DNA of 64,000 bases from Rhabdornis inornatus. Lineage: Eukaryota; Chordata; Aves; Passeriformes; Rhabdornithidae. The notes under the pieces are model-generated. The model was given only the letters and a program-made list of their open reading frames with translations, made no database searches and was not told where the DNA came from. Made by a program: the position numbers and the translations under genes. How positions within the stretch are numbered: position 1 is the stretch's first letter; each line of letters starts with the position of its first letter. Positions 40,101-53,800 of the stretch are shown piece by piece. The DNA is taken from NCBI GenBank assembly GCA_013397075.1, contig VWZS01004484.1, positions 620,001 to 684,000 of the forward strand, read 5' to 3'.

Positions 40101-43100
40101 CAGCAGCACACTGGTGCCACACAGCAATGCCTAACTTCCTGAAGCATGACTGATTATACAACATCCCTGTCTTTACTTGAATTTGCAGTTCTTAGCCTCA
40201 ACATAAAAGAAAACGTATTACAGGGAACAAAACAGGCAGTTCTATTGTGTAATGCAGTACAACAGTCAGATATTTTGGCACAGATGTACATGATTTACAA
40301 TCCCAAAGAAAACGAGCACCATTGTTCAACCTAACACATGTTCTTGAAAGCAGCATTTGTATGTGATTTTTCTTGGTCCGTATCAGCTTCACTATTTACA
40401 CTAAAACTCTTTAACGGAAAGCAATTTAATATCTGAAACACAACTGAGGCAATGAAATGCCAACCACTGTAACTGTTGTGTGGGCCTTAAATATAAAATA
40501 CAGTAACAGTTCTTAGGAAACTTGGTTGCATTTTATCCACTCTCATTAGAGTAATACAGACACACAAAGCCTTCTTGTCTGCTACCCCAGAGCAGTGTAA
40601 GGTTGCTGACAGACTGCTCTGGAGAAACATCCATTTCTCCAACTAAAGGATTTTTTGAGTTCATGGTCATGTCCTGGCCCTTAACCCTAATGGACCAAGG
40701 ACCTCATGGGCATGTCTGAATTATTTACAGAGAAGTATACTTATGGTGAAAAATAATTTACAAATCCAATAAAAACAAGTATCCACCTGAAGTATTACCT
40801 ATGGAAAAGCATCTGCCCTCATGCAAATCTACGTAACTTTATGATTCTACATTATTACAGTTTCCCTCACCTCCTCTTGCTGGTTAAAAACTGAATAGGA
40901 TGCACAGAGGGAATTCACAGAATGCTGCTCAGCCTGCAGAGGGGAGTGGGGGTGTAGGCAGGCTGGTGTTGCACTCACATTAGGAATAATGACCAATTTA
41001 TGCACAGGCTGCATGAAAATTATGCAGCACTTCAGAGCCCGTTTCAAATATTTCAAAGAGTTCATTGTTTTGCTGACTCCTCCCTCAATCCCACTGTCCT
41101 CCAACATTTTAAGGAGATTAGGACATGACACAGAAAATTGCTGATGTGGATCTCTTCCATCTCTAATATTAATGATGTATTAAGTTTATATTTCTTTTTT
41201 AAAGTACTATTTATCTGAACACCAAGAGACAACGTCCAACTCCACCATATGCTTCTAAACAGTCATTTTGAATTTTGGCACTGAATCACAAATTCCTCAT
41301 GATCAATTATAGGATCCTGTGGATTTACCCACTGACACAGTAGCACATCAATTTTCTTAAGTCTTTTATATAAAATACAGGCACACACCATGTTAATTGT
41401 TCCCGCCTCAACTGCTTCTTCTCCAATGGCTCAGTCTGTGAAGTGCCATAATTTAGCAATTCAGTTTGTTTATACTACACAATATTCCTTTGAAAATACA
41501 CCAGAGGTGGTTAAACAACCTCTCAGTTAAAAAAAACAATACAGAGATTATACCCAACTCAAAAGATTTTGAGGGCAATAACAGTAACATCCTTTGATTA
41601 ATTAATTCCCCAAATCTGATACTGACCAAAAAATGCTGTTGATCTTAGGGGTGTTGAACAAGTCTCCAATTCTGAGATTAGGCCTGCTTGTACTGTGGTT
41701 TACACAAGGACTCCTTTTTAATTACTTGGCTTCTGTTCGGATTATGAAATGTGCTTGTTGTAACTGAAATGAAATGCATTTACTTTAATTATTGATATTC
41801 TCATATGTTTACTCAGGGCACTTTTACCCAGATATTGCTGTAAAGCCTGGCAGTGTACAATGGTAAGAGGAATGTTACTTTTGTCAGTTTGGAGGAAAAA
41901 TATCACTCAATTCAGAAGCACTGAAAATTTACATAGAATTTCTTACTTACGAAGTTTGAATACACCGCAGAAATTTACATTTGAGTTTGTTACAAGTGAA
42001 GTGCCTCCAGTGAAGTCCTCACTAACTATACTGATCACCCAAGTGTAGCTCCAGACTCTCTGGGAAGGCCATCAGCTCAATCCTACAAGAGCTCTTGCAC
42101 CTGCCTGTTTACTGAACTGGAAGAGAAAGAAATGCCAACAGTAGCTCTGGCTGCTTATGAGTGCAGATGATCAATGACACATTTCATTACTAGCAGCAAA
42201 AACCAAAGACAAAGGAAGCTCCCAAGCTTCAGCAGCCCTGAATGCTAAAAGAAATCCCAAGCTGAAAACAGGAGAGTTTTCCAGCAATTAGGAAAGACAA
42301 AAAAATTATTTCAACAAAGGTCTACTGCAGTGCTCTGCAGTTCTTGTCCACTTGAACACAAGTTTCCAGCACCCTGAATCACAGCTCCTGACCAGCCAGG
42401 ATACTCAGAACTCGGAGGAAATCACCCTACAGAACTCCACAGCCCTTCATGCTATTTCTTTCTTTCATACTAAAGCTATGAGAACTCAAGGATAAAAGCA
42501 CAAAGATGAGTAAAACCAGCATCACCATAACTATTATTGTAATGGATAAACAAATATTATTTGCAAATGCACACAGTCAATACAAAGCATGCCCTCAGCT
42601 TGGAAGAGTTTAGCTTGGAAGCTGCCCACAGCCAGCTTTATTAGGTGCTCACAGAATAAGCAAATTCTTCCTATCCTGCCCTAGGTGCAGATAACTGCTC
42701 TGTTCTGATCTTTATATCTTGAGCTACACTAACAGTTAAATGCTTCACATATCCTAGTTACAGAAATGCATAGTCTAAAATTCAATTTCATTGTATGTAA
42801 AAGGTGAGACCCACCTACTAAGCTTCCACCAGACGACACTGGACTCCATGTTAACATTACCCTCTAGAAAAGCAGGAGGCTAAAGCCCCAAATATGCCAA
42901 ATTTACACAAGTAACAAAGAATGTTCAGAATATCACCTTAAGATTCTCTCTCAGCATTACCTCACGCCCTGTGTGGTACAGAAATACAAACATACTTCTC
43001 TTCCAAAGATTGATCCACCTCAAACACCAAACTTTCCTAGATAAAAAACAGAAGTTGTTCTGCTATACAGGAGATTAGGCTTGGAAGAGAAGCCTGCAGG

Positions 43101-46100
43101 GAGACCTGCAAGTTCTGAAAAGTCATGCTGAACAGTTTGCTACATTAACTGTTTGGGAACCAGATAGCAAGAGCTACCACCACTATCTTACTTATTAATT
43201 TTCCAAAACATCATCAATCCAGGCAAATAGAAGGTACCACAGGTATTTTAAAAAAAAAAAAAAAAAAGAAAAAAAAATAAAAAAAAAAAAAAGTCTTTCT
43301 GAGAATAATGCCTTGCTACAAACAATTCCAGGTCCAGAATAATGAGATCATGCCTTCACAATAAAAATTCAATAAATAAGTCAGCTCTTCCTAAGAGAGA
43401 GTGTGCCAATCAAGCAAAAACCCTGTTACAGGGAAGAACTGCCAGCAGTACAAGTTATTTTAGCTGACATTACTTCAGAAAAAGCCCACCATTCACCATC
43501 TGCTCTGGCACAAATTCTGAATGCAAAGAAAGTTTCCAGCCTCACTGATCAAAAGAAAGCAGTCAAGATGAAGAAGTTTTTGTTTTGTTGTTAAAAAGAA
43601 CAAGCATCTAGGACAGCTCACATTTCAGCAAGAACAAACAAAAAACCTAACTGCACATTTCATAAAAATAATTACAGAGAATTACAGAAAGGCAGAGTGC
43701 AAGTGTAGGGAATATAACACGAAACAAAAAAACCTTTTACAAATTTTGTATGAGAAGCAGGTGAGCAACTCCAAACAGTGGATCACTTTACACTGGAGGC
43801 AAGAAATGTAAGTTTTAAGGGGATCTGACCACACTCTAGAAGCACATTAATGGAAGCAAACACCACAGAAAAAATGGAGGAGCCATCATGTCAAGGAGAT
43901 CAGTGGCATAAAAAAAAAGAAGCTTTCAAACTTGAGCACCCATCTGGAAATCAGAGGTCTGAAGTCTGAAGAGAGCCTCTGAAGAAGAGCTACAAAGCAC
44001 TGTTAATTCCTTTGAAATGTCTGATGAGTTCCTACAGGGATTATACCAATACTATGAGGATAGCAGATGCCATTATGCAGGTGGAGTGAATTCCAATGCT
44101 ATCCTCCACATTCCTATGACTTAGCCAATGAGTATAATGTACTTTCCCATTAAACACCTAGGGAAAGCAATTACTTTCCCATTTCCTCCCTAATTTTGTC
44201 TAGCATAAAAAAATAGAAACAAACCACAAAAAACCTTGAGTAAAGGCAAAATATGAAACTTGCGAAGTGGCAGGAGATTAACTATTCTCCACAAAAATAC
44301 TGATCTGATATTAAGGGTTAGAACTGTGTGGTCCATCACTATGACAAAGTTTAGACAAAAACAGATGAACATAATTAACAGATTTATTTCTCACCAATCT
44401 GAAACACAAAGCCAGGATGTCACTGCAATTTATGAATGAGCTAAATATTGAGGGCACCTTTTTAATAGTCTGAAAAATAAGGCTCCAAAAATCCCTCACC
44501 AGTTCTTTCTTAGACAAAAGCTGAGTGACAGATGGAGTTTTAATATTTCTCATGACACCATATGATGCTTTATGTGCAGTCGTGCACTCTTAAATAGTTA
44601 TTTTAAAAAATTCTGGTTTGTGTTAATAAAACAGTTTACTTGTAATTTAATATCTATTATATTTTCTTCCTAAATGGAAGAAACCAACAAGGACAATTGA
44701 AAAACCTCAAAACCCTAGGCAGTATGCTCAATACATGAGGTAGGATTCCTTGAACAAAAAGCTTTACTTATTTTTATGACCTTAAAAAAATATATAATTT
44801 TCAGACTTACTGTACATCTCTTCAGTTTTACAGATTTTACACTGATAAGCTTAAAACACTTGAACATTTCTGCTTTACTATAATCTTGCTTTTCTCTTCT
44901 TTCTTCTTCCTCCCCACACAGCAATTTAAACAGAACCTATTTATTAACCCATTTCAAATCCCTACCCCTTGAAGCAGATACGATATCCCATAGAAACCTG
45001 GGTCCGGTATAACAACACTGATTCTTCATAAAGCAGCTCAAAATTCATGCAAAGTTCAAGAACAACTCTTCAGACATAACAGGTTATCTTTTCTCTTCAT
45101 CCAATCAATTTCTGAATTCTTCTACAAATTACACTATTTACTGCTAAGTAGATTCTTTCCTTAAATATTACCTTCCATTTTCTTTTACAGTATTCTAAGT
45201 CAAGAGAAGTTGGGAATGAAAGATCTGGGAAAGGACTATTATCAAACAAAAAAACCTTTGAATGTTTTTCAGAAATTTCTGCTCAACATCCTATTTTATG
45301 CTCAAATGAGAAGTGCAAAGTAGAAGTAGTGCATGGGTTTAGGAGAGTGTTCAGTGCTGTCTATTCATCACATTTACATAGGTATGCAGCTGGTAAAAAC
45401 CTTAATAAGAGCACTACAGCAGTTTGCTAGCATCTATCATACCTACCAGCAGACCAAAACAGCATTTATTTGAGAGCATTCAACCCACTTCCACAAAGAC
45501 AGACAAACATCAGCCAAAGAGAGAAAAGAGAATCTGTTTGAGGGTCTCTTTTTCTCATCTGTGAATGCTTCAATTCCCACTGACAGCACTGTACAGCCAT
45601 ACAATAGAAATCCATCTCACCAGGCTAGAAAGCTTTAACAGCAACGCTGAGGTCTAACTCTTCCACTACCAAATAAATTTATTTTATTAAATGTAAAGTG
45701 GGAGACAGAGCAATACTCCAAAACCTGGGTTTATTACTTCAGTTTTCTGAGTATGGTTTTATCACTTATGATTATGATCACTTATGCTCCTTCCAGACAT
45801 ACCTAAGGTCAGCAAAAACCTGGGTATGTTAAGCATAACAGAAAAAGGCTGCACCTCAATAAGCCTTCCCAGCACACCTTTTTACTTTAGACAAACAAAT
45901 CCCTGGGGCACAGACCTCTAGAACATGCAGATCAAACAAAACACATTTTGTCTTTTCACAGACAAGAACTTTCACCAATTGTTACTCAGTCTAAGTGACC
46001 TTCCAGAGCCTAGACAAGATATCTGTATCTCTAAGCATACACTGTATATATGCTTACAACCATGCCTATAAAACATATTTAAGGGAAGATTTTCCACTCA

Positions 46101-46101
46101 C
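37170..46101. other. CDC73 intron 10, proximal part: no gene recognised
   Basis: AT-rich intron between the solo LTR and CDC73 exon 10. Only an A-rich low-complexity tract (43249-43292) stands out. A moderately GC-rich patch at 39.65-40.15 kb is unclassified. No exon-like frame with matching splice sites was recognised. Confidence 0.75.
43249..43292. repeat. A-rich low-complexity tract
   Basis: About 44 nt composed of A except for one G and one T. On the CDC73 strand it reads as poly-T. No retrocopy or SINE body was recognised next to it. Confidence 0.95.
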
Positions 46102-46166
46102 CGTCACAGACTTCAGAGTCATCCCGTGGTAAGTGCCCATGGTGTCAATCTTGAAGCCTTCCGTTT
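46102..46166 (-). CDS. CDC73: CDC73 (parafibromin) internal exon, equivalent to exon 10
   Basis: A 65-nt exon on the minus strand, with a TTTGCAG acceptor above 46166 and a GTGAG donor below 46102. Its first two bases complete the codon begun by exon 9. It then reads TEGFKIDTMGTYHGMTLKSV plus T, ending in phase 0 at about residue 324. The protein would continue with the low-complexity linker and C-terminal Ras-like domain of exon 11 onward, which was not found in the window. Exons 9 and 10 together are 144 nt (48 codons), while each alone is out of frame. The intron downstream (46101 to beyond base 1) contains B3GALT2. Confidence 0.96.
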
Positions 46167-47761
46167 CTGCAAAGAAAAAGAAGCCTCCTGTAAATCCTTA
46201 TGAACACAGCAGTGTCATGTCCAAATGGACAACACTGGAGATCTCTCTGAAGTTATTTTGTCAAAGAACACATCTTGCTGGTGGTGGTGGTTTAGGTTCT
46301 GTTCCCAGTACAAAACCTGGGTCGTCACTAGGAAATCTGCTTTCTTTAGACAGAGGTCAGTTTGATACTGCTGCTTTCTCTAACCAAAGTAAGCTTTTCC
46401 TGCTGCATGGAATAATTGAAAGCACTTCAGAGAAAGGCTATAAACCTAAATCTTTGTGAGAATGTTACAACTTGTGGTCTCAGAAATTCTCCTCACTGCA
46501 AGACTGAGAAGCCCCATTCATATTCCCAGAATACATAAAAAAGCAACATATTCCACTTGCATTAATGGAAAAATATACCTAAAACCGATTTACATGCCAA
46601 CTATAAAAGTGTGGCCATTTTCCTTGATTAATTCACTTCTGGAGTGCTGAATAGTAACATTGTCCTATGATACAGAGGACAGAACCTGCATAAATACACA
46701 ATACGACTAAAGGGTATAAAAAGGGACGTTCTTGGGGTGGGTTTTTTAATTAGCTTTAATTAGATTGAATTTATGCTGTGCAAGAAGCCTGCAACTGCCC
46801 AATCACCAAACCTGGTGTCAGTAGCCTATTTGCTTTTGAATACTCCTTCCCTGTCCCCCTGTTCTCAAGGTTTAAGATCAAAGTAAGCACCTGAATAGTG
46901 AGTGCCACCAGGACTCCAAAAGAAAGTCTTTTTCCTTTTGTAAATTCCCTAGCCTCATGCATCTATCATCAACTGATCCCACCACCCAACCATCCAAACA
47001 ATTCCTACCCAAAATGGCATGATAATCACCACTCAAACCACAATAAACAAGCATTTGTCTATATCTAAGCAACTTCTGGGCTACTTCAACCAGACTTGGG
47101 TAAAGGTAACTGATACCATGCAGAAACAGCTACTTGGAACTGGTATGTTTTCATCACTTCTTACGTCCCCTTCATTTTGTGCACCAGCACAAAATCATGA
47201 TAAATTAAGAAATAAGGCAGAACCAAAGCATGGCTCCTACCTGCACCTAAAAAAGTCCAAGAAAAACACTGAATTTTCTAAAGTTTCCTGCTCTCATTGT
47301 GAGTAAATTAATTTAAACTGAAACCCAGACAGCCCTGAAAGCAATGCACATGCTCTGGGAAACATCTGTGGCTGCTCGTCCTTTCTTCCTTAGATGAGGA
47401 AGATCATCAGGCACTCAAAGAAAACGAGGCAGAAAAGTTTCCCAGATTTAAGAACTCTCCAATGGCTAGAAAAAGATATGCCAGAGTTTGGAACTTATCA
47501 TACTCCTCTCACCACAGAGACAGCTATCTACTTACTGAACAGTTTGGGGTTTCCCCCTCACTCCCTCAATAATGTCATCAGACTTGCTATCTACTACCAA
47601 GTCAAGATGCCCCGTGTCACTGACCATGTTTTGTTTTAGTCACCTCAGTTCCAGCTCTTCTTCAGCTTTACTTCTCAAGGCCACCCCTCCCCTTCTGCCA
47701 GATTAACATTACAGAAATAATTCTGAGAGTGTAAAAAAAAAAAACCAAAGAAAGCAGCCTA

Positions 47762-47802
47762 GCCTCTCTATATAAATTGCTATTGCCTCCCTATATAAAT
47801 TG
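47762..47802. repeat. 18-bp near-identical direct repeat, 23-bp period
   Basis: GCCTCTCTATATAAATTG at 47762-47779 and GCCTCCCTATATAAATTG at 47785-47802 differ at one position. They lie in CDC73 intron 9. Confidence 0.9.
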
Positions 47803-50800
47803 ATAGGCCTTCTCACCTTCCCCCTCAACCTCAAACTGTAACTATGCCGTGAGTCTTAGCTCAGAGGTCACATCACTGAACTTGAGCTGAGGATGGTGAA
47901 GATGTGACTCCACAAACACTTCCATGGAGAACAGTTTGCTCTGTGACTATATAGGTTACTGCTGCAGGGCAGGGAGCATGTTAATATTTCAGGTGGTGCC
48001 AGCAGCCTTGTGGAATACTTGGTAGAACTCCCTAAGTTGAAGGGATGCTTTTGCTGACTTGGAGTGACATAAATCAGCGGTGTTTAACCTAGGCTGCCAG
48101 TTTATGAATTTCAGATCACCACCATCAGAAGAACCTTTATCCTTTCCAGACTGACCTATTATAGGTTCCTCATGGCTGTGCCACAGAGCATTTCCAACTA
48201 TTTTGGTTAGATGTTCTTTCCAAAGAATACAGACACCCCATAGGAAGACCAGCACAGCACCATCCTCTGTTGTGCCTGTCCTGCTGTGGCTTCTTTCCTC
48301 TCAGCACAAATCCTGACTTTGTAATTAGTTCTCCATGTTTGTTCCCTGTCTCCATCACCACTGCAAAGGGAATAAAGGCCCACAAAGCCAGCAGTACAGT
48401 TAGAAAGTAAATCAAAGGGGAGAGAGGCACCTGGCAGGGAACAAATCTCTGCTCAACTGCCACTGGTTTCATCTTTTGCAAAAGTCTTCCCAAGTCTCTC
48501 ATAAAATCTGTCCTGGTTCATTTAATGAGCCACGAGAGCCACAAACCACAGCTCAGGAACTCATCAGCTTCCTGCTCCCAGCCTTGTTCTGACCCTTCTT
48601 TCTAGCAGGAGAAGTAAATAACTTCGATGAAGAGCCACTTGTTCCCTCCAGCAAACTCCAGTTTCCTGCCTGATGAACGATCCCAGCAGCTACACAGAGG
48701 TCCCACTACTATTTAGAAGCTACTCAGGTACAAATAAAAGAGTTCTGATAGCTAGCAAATAATGGCATAGTAGCTTTCTGTACTAATTCAAATATAAGAC
48801 ATGTTAAATGGTCAATGTAGGTACCCACATCCATTCCTGCAGTTACTGCAGCCTCTACAACAGCTACTGCAGGACCCATGCTCTGCTGTCTGCAGTAGGG
48901 TGGGATCCATAGAAGAAACCACCTCCTAAACTGCCCACCAGCTCTCCAATTTCCTGCCTCAAACTCTCAAGCAGCTGGTGAATTAGAGTTCAGCATCTCC
49001 AGCTTCCAGAGGGCCATAGCAAACCCCCCTGAAGCAGTAACAGCACTGACACATTTCTCAGAACACAGCTTTATTGATTCAATCCTCTCACACGCACCAT
49101 GTGATATTGTACCTGCCAGCCAGTCACTTCTCTTACACAAATAAACATGGCCAGAAGCAAGAGCCCTGCCCCTTGCATGTCTGCACCGTTTTTTAAGGTC
49201 TCAGTAGTTTACACACATGGGCACATCCAGCAGCACCCTCAGCTCCACCCACGGTGCACAGCCTGGCCAAAGCAGGAGACAAATGTTTCCAGGTCAGGGA
49301 CTCCACAGTTCCAGCTTCATTCCCACTTTCAAAATTGCAGAGGGTGTCAGCCAGGTTAATGCTGTAAAAGATATTCAAGGACCAGGCTAGAAAGCAGAGG
49401 CACTTCTTCCAGATTATTCTCCAAGGCCAGGGTCTGACCCTGATAGAGCTGCTCAAAAGCAGACCCGGGATACAGGAGGAACCACGGGCCATAGTAAAGA
49501 GAAGAACAGGGGACCCGACGCCCCCGGGCACACCCTCAGCAGCACAAATGCACTGCCACACCCTCCAAGAACACACAACGCCTCTCCTCTCCCTCCCAAA
49601 GCAGCTCCAACCTGTGCTGCTGAGTCATGCACCAGCGGTGAGATGAAATGGTAATACTTGGCCAAAAATTAGTTTATAACTCCAGCTTCAAAATCCCAGC
49701 TTCACTGGTAGTAATAGAAGCAGTTAGAATGATAAACCATCTACTAAGAAAAGGGTGTTTAAGAAAAAAAAAGCCACATAAATAAAGGTACCATGATGGT
49801 AGGACTTGAAACCCTTGTTTTTAAGCTTAGAACCAGATGCAGAACAACTACTAAAAAACTTACTTGAGGGTCTTCAATACACTGGGAATTTTCAATATAA
49901 TTACTATAAAGTTATGATATACATTTCCTTTAGGCAAAGAGCAGTCCATATTAAATGCTTCAATCACAGGTCTAACACTAAGGACTACAGAATGCAAGCA
50001 AAGACCAACAGTAATTTTGTCATGAAAAACTGTACTGCGACCTTTTGTTTGCCAAATATAATCAATTTTAGAAATATATGCATTGTTAAAAACACCGACA
50101 TCAACAGATGCCTTAAAACTACATCTTGAGAGACTAAACATAACTAGAACTGAATAAACAACTCTAATGCTTCAAAAACATAACCTATCACCACGGGTTT
50201 TTTTTCTTCTTCAGTCATTGCATGTATTACAGTCACGGTTTCTCAGTTCTGTGACCCAAAGGCTGGTAAAAGAACCATGAACATTTCCAGTGTGGTTCAT
50301 CACAAGTTACCTTTCTAGCATTCCCACGCAGCTGAGTGCCTTTTCTTATTTAAAATAATTAGTCCTGGAAATGAAAATAAGCACCCTAATGCATCAGCTT
50401 TTTGGAGTGATAATACTCTCCATCAGCATTTGGGAGCACAGGCCTCTCCTTGCATATAAGTATCAATGCTCAGAGTGCCTTCTGTTTGCTTAAAGTCACT
50501 GCTCCCCATCCATCTAGGTCACTCTGCACTTTGATTCTGCACTTTCTGCAGCTCAAGTCATCCAATCCAGCTACAAACTTGAGCTCTGATACATTACCAA
50601 AAGAATAAAAGCCTGAAAACTACTCAAATTAACCTGAATTTCTGGAAGGAAGTAAAGGGAAATAAAAACAGAACAAAGAGCGTGTCTCAGATGCTGAAGA
50701 GCTCAAGTTAAAGACTTGGTTTGAATTGTGGATGAATAAGACTGAATAACCACTTCTTTTTTCAGCTGCATACTCTTCAAGCCCCAGATAGCAACACTCT

Positions 50801-53800
50801 GCAGACTGCCTGGAAATTATTCACTACCCCACTTCACAGCCCCAGTAATTTAATCCCTGACACCAAATGTCACTCTGCATCAGAGTTTACTGAGCACTCC
50901 TTTACTGTACTGTACCCTAACAAGTAAAAGTTTCACCTACATTTCCAAGTTACACTAATTACTTTACAAATTCTCTGTACAGTTCATATATAACAGCTCA
51001 GTAATAATCTTACCAGTAATTAACACCAACATCTTAAGTTTCTCACAGTTAAAAGCAATTGATGTGTATTTTCCAGCACAGAAGTGACTGTACAGTGCTG
51101 AAAGTTTTTATACTAGTTGGTCACACCAAGCCAAAAAATACAGATAGAACACATCCTTTTTCCAAATGTGCATCTCTTACACATATTCTCTGTTAGAGAA
51201 AAAAAAAGAAGAATCATATAAATCTTAAAGGGAATGCAATAAATAAAAGTTTAGCAGGTCAAACTAAGTCTGACCAGTAAAACTTCAGAACCTATCTCCT
51301 GCTACCAATTCCACTCTCCCTGTGTAAAAAGATATCACACAATTTAAAACAAAATAACTTATAATGAGAAATGCTTTATAAAGAAACTTTCTTAACAATG
51401 TATACAAGAGAGAGCGGAATGTTATGGCCCAGAGTCACCTCAAATACAGTAACTTCACAGTCCTCTGTTCCCTGGCCTTAGCACTTAGGACTGATTGAAA
51501 ACCAGACAAACTTCTGGGAAATGGCAGCTGTGTCTGAAAATCCAATAAATTTACAAATAAAACATAAAATGGCAATAGCAAGAAGTCAACAGCAAACTTT
51601 GCGAAGGAAACACTTGAAAACAGTCAAGAATATTCATTTCACCACTGCGGGCTGAAATCACACAGCAAGACTCTGATTTACACTAAATAGGAGTGAATAT
51701 TGCTGGAAGTTTGAGAGATTTTTTGTTTTGTTTTGAGGGGAGTAGTAACAATTGGCTTCTACTATGTTGAAACTTTGAGAACAACAGGAACACTCCTGGA
51801 ATAAGCCTTAAAGACCTAACCTTGGAGCAGCACAGGGAAACTTGACTTTGCCATCCATACTGAGAGATGCATTCAATAGGTCACAAAAATGTTACATCTT
51901 CAAGACTACCATCCCAGCACTACTGCACACTTTGAAATTACAGAACAAACAAGCATGTGAAAAAGATCTTCTGAGGTAAAGCCACCCAAGAAAATGGGGG
52001 AAAAACAAGGTATAGCATCCAAAAAATAAATATATCAATAATGTGCATTTAAATATCAAACATTAGAGCACACAGGAGAGGACACAAAATAAGTTCCTAA
52101 AGCATCAAATGGCATTTGAGCACAGGATTTTTAAGTCCTGAAAAAGATTTTTAAATTATGTTGCTCAAGAAGGTATGACAAACTGCAGTTTGAGAAAATA
52201 TCCCCAGCTGTAAAGATGCACATTAATAAAGTGTAAAAAAACCACTCAAGTGAGTAAAACAAAGGAAAGGAATAGGACTACCAAGGTAAAAGCAGAGGAA
52301 GTTTAGCACAGGATGGAGCTCTGTGCTGTTGAGGATACCATCACTAACTGCCAGCATGAAAGAAACCAAAGCAACAGGAAGGAAACAGCACCCAAGGAAA
52401 GTGATTGCAAGTAGTTCACCTCCTCACCTCAAAAACATTCGAGCAGTTGGGCAGGATGGAAGCACTGCCAAGCAACATGTTCTTCCACTTTCCATGTGGA
52501 AATATTCAGGATATGCAATTCCTACTGCAAACAACATTCTAATGCATCACAGAACTTGAAGAATGTCAAAGGAAAGGTTTCTCTGTCCTGCCTGACCAAA
52601 GCTGCAGGAACAAGATCCCCGCTGGACAAAAGGTGACCAAGCCCTGCCCCTGGGCTGCTGAGGAGTTCCACTGACTGCACATGGAACTCACTGTTTGCTT
52701 TTCAAGGGCACCACAATTACCACCCCCTCACACTGACTATTAAACCACTCTAGCAGCAAAGCCTGTCCCATCTGGCATGAAAATTTTAAGTCAGTCTACC
52801 AGAGAGGCATCCCAATACACTGCATCAGAAATAATGATCCATCACAAGAAGCAGAGAAATTTGGCTGCAACTCAACAGTTTACTTAATGCATGTTAAAAT
52901 TCCTAAATTTACTCTCTTAGCTCTACAAGCTTTGGATTTCTTATGCTAAGGACAAGACAGCTAATGGAAAAACTCTATATTAAAGCACACAAATATTCAA
53001 AGAAAAACAATTCACCTCTTTGCTGCCTAAACTTTAAATATTGTAGGATCATACAAAACTGAATAAAGGCAATATGCCACAATCCTGCTGCAACTAGAAA
53101 AGGACTACTGTGAACCCTTCCTAGGATTTCAATACCTAGGAGGAAAGAGCAAACAGGTGAGACACAAAGAAAAAAGCCTAGAGACATTGCCTTCAGGCTT
53201 TGTTTCAATCTTTAGCCAAAGCCACCACTGTGCCCATTGTTATAAGCATCACACACTCCTGCCTTCCACAATTTGTAGCCAGCCACAGGCAGTCAAGGAG
53301 GGCAAGGTGTGGAAACCCTTCAGAATGGCAGAAATCTGTAGGATTCAGCTTTATCATAGGGGCTATCCATCATTACTAAATAAATGTGCATACAATGGCA
53401 TAAAGACTGCAAGTTATTACCCTTTGAACTTAAATATTTTTCTTTTCCTTCAGAATTCTTTCCCTGAAGCCCCAATACTGCAACCTTTCCATAAACATGT
53501 GTAATTGCAAATTCTTACTAGACTTATTGTAAAAAAACAGTTCAATGGAAAAAAAAGCCTTATTTTATTTTTATTGATGACTATTTCTGCCTGTAATCTC
53601 ACTTCTACACTGAATATTTGGGAGCCACAGCTTCGTTTTGAGGGCAACTAAATTAAAAATCATATAAGGAATGAGTTCACTTGTGACAGAGCTGCAAGTG
53701 ATGTGCATTGTTCAGTTTTAAGCAAATGACATTTCAGTGCATTAATGCCCAATTATGACAGGAAAACCACAAATTAAAAATTACTAGTTTTACAATAGAA

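Noticed and set aside
40830..40860. Possible CR1 3' end (TATGATTCTA)
   Set aside because: Only about 10 bases resemble the CR1 terminal motif and no flanking CR1 sequence follows.
1..46101. Search for CDC73 exon 11 and later exons
   Set aside because: No minus-strand match to the expected linker or Ras-like domain sequences was seen. The intron appears to continue past base 1.
49193..49576. 127-codon minus-strand open frame on the CDC73 strand
   Set aside because: It lies within intron 9 between two consecutive CDC73 exons, with no match to CDC73 and no family motifs.
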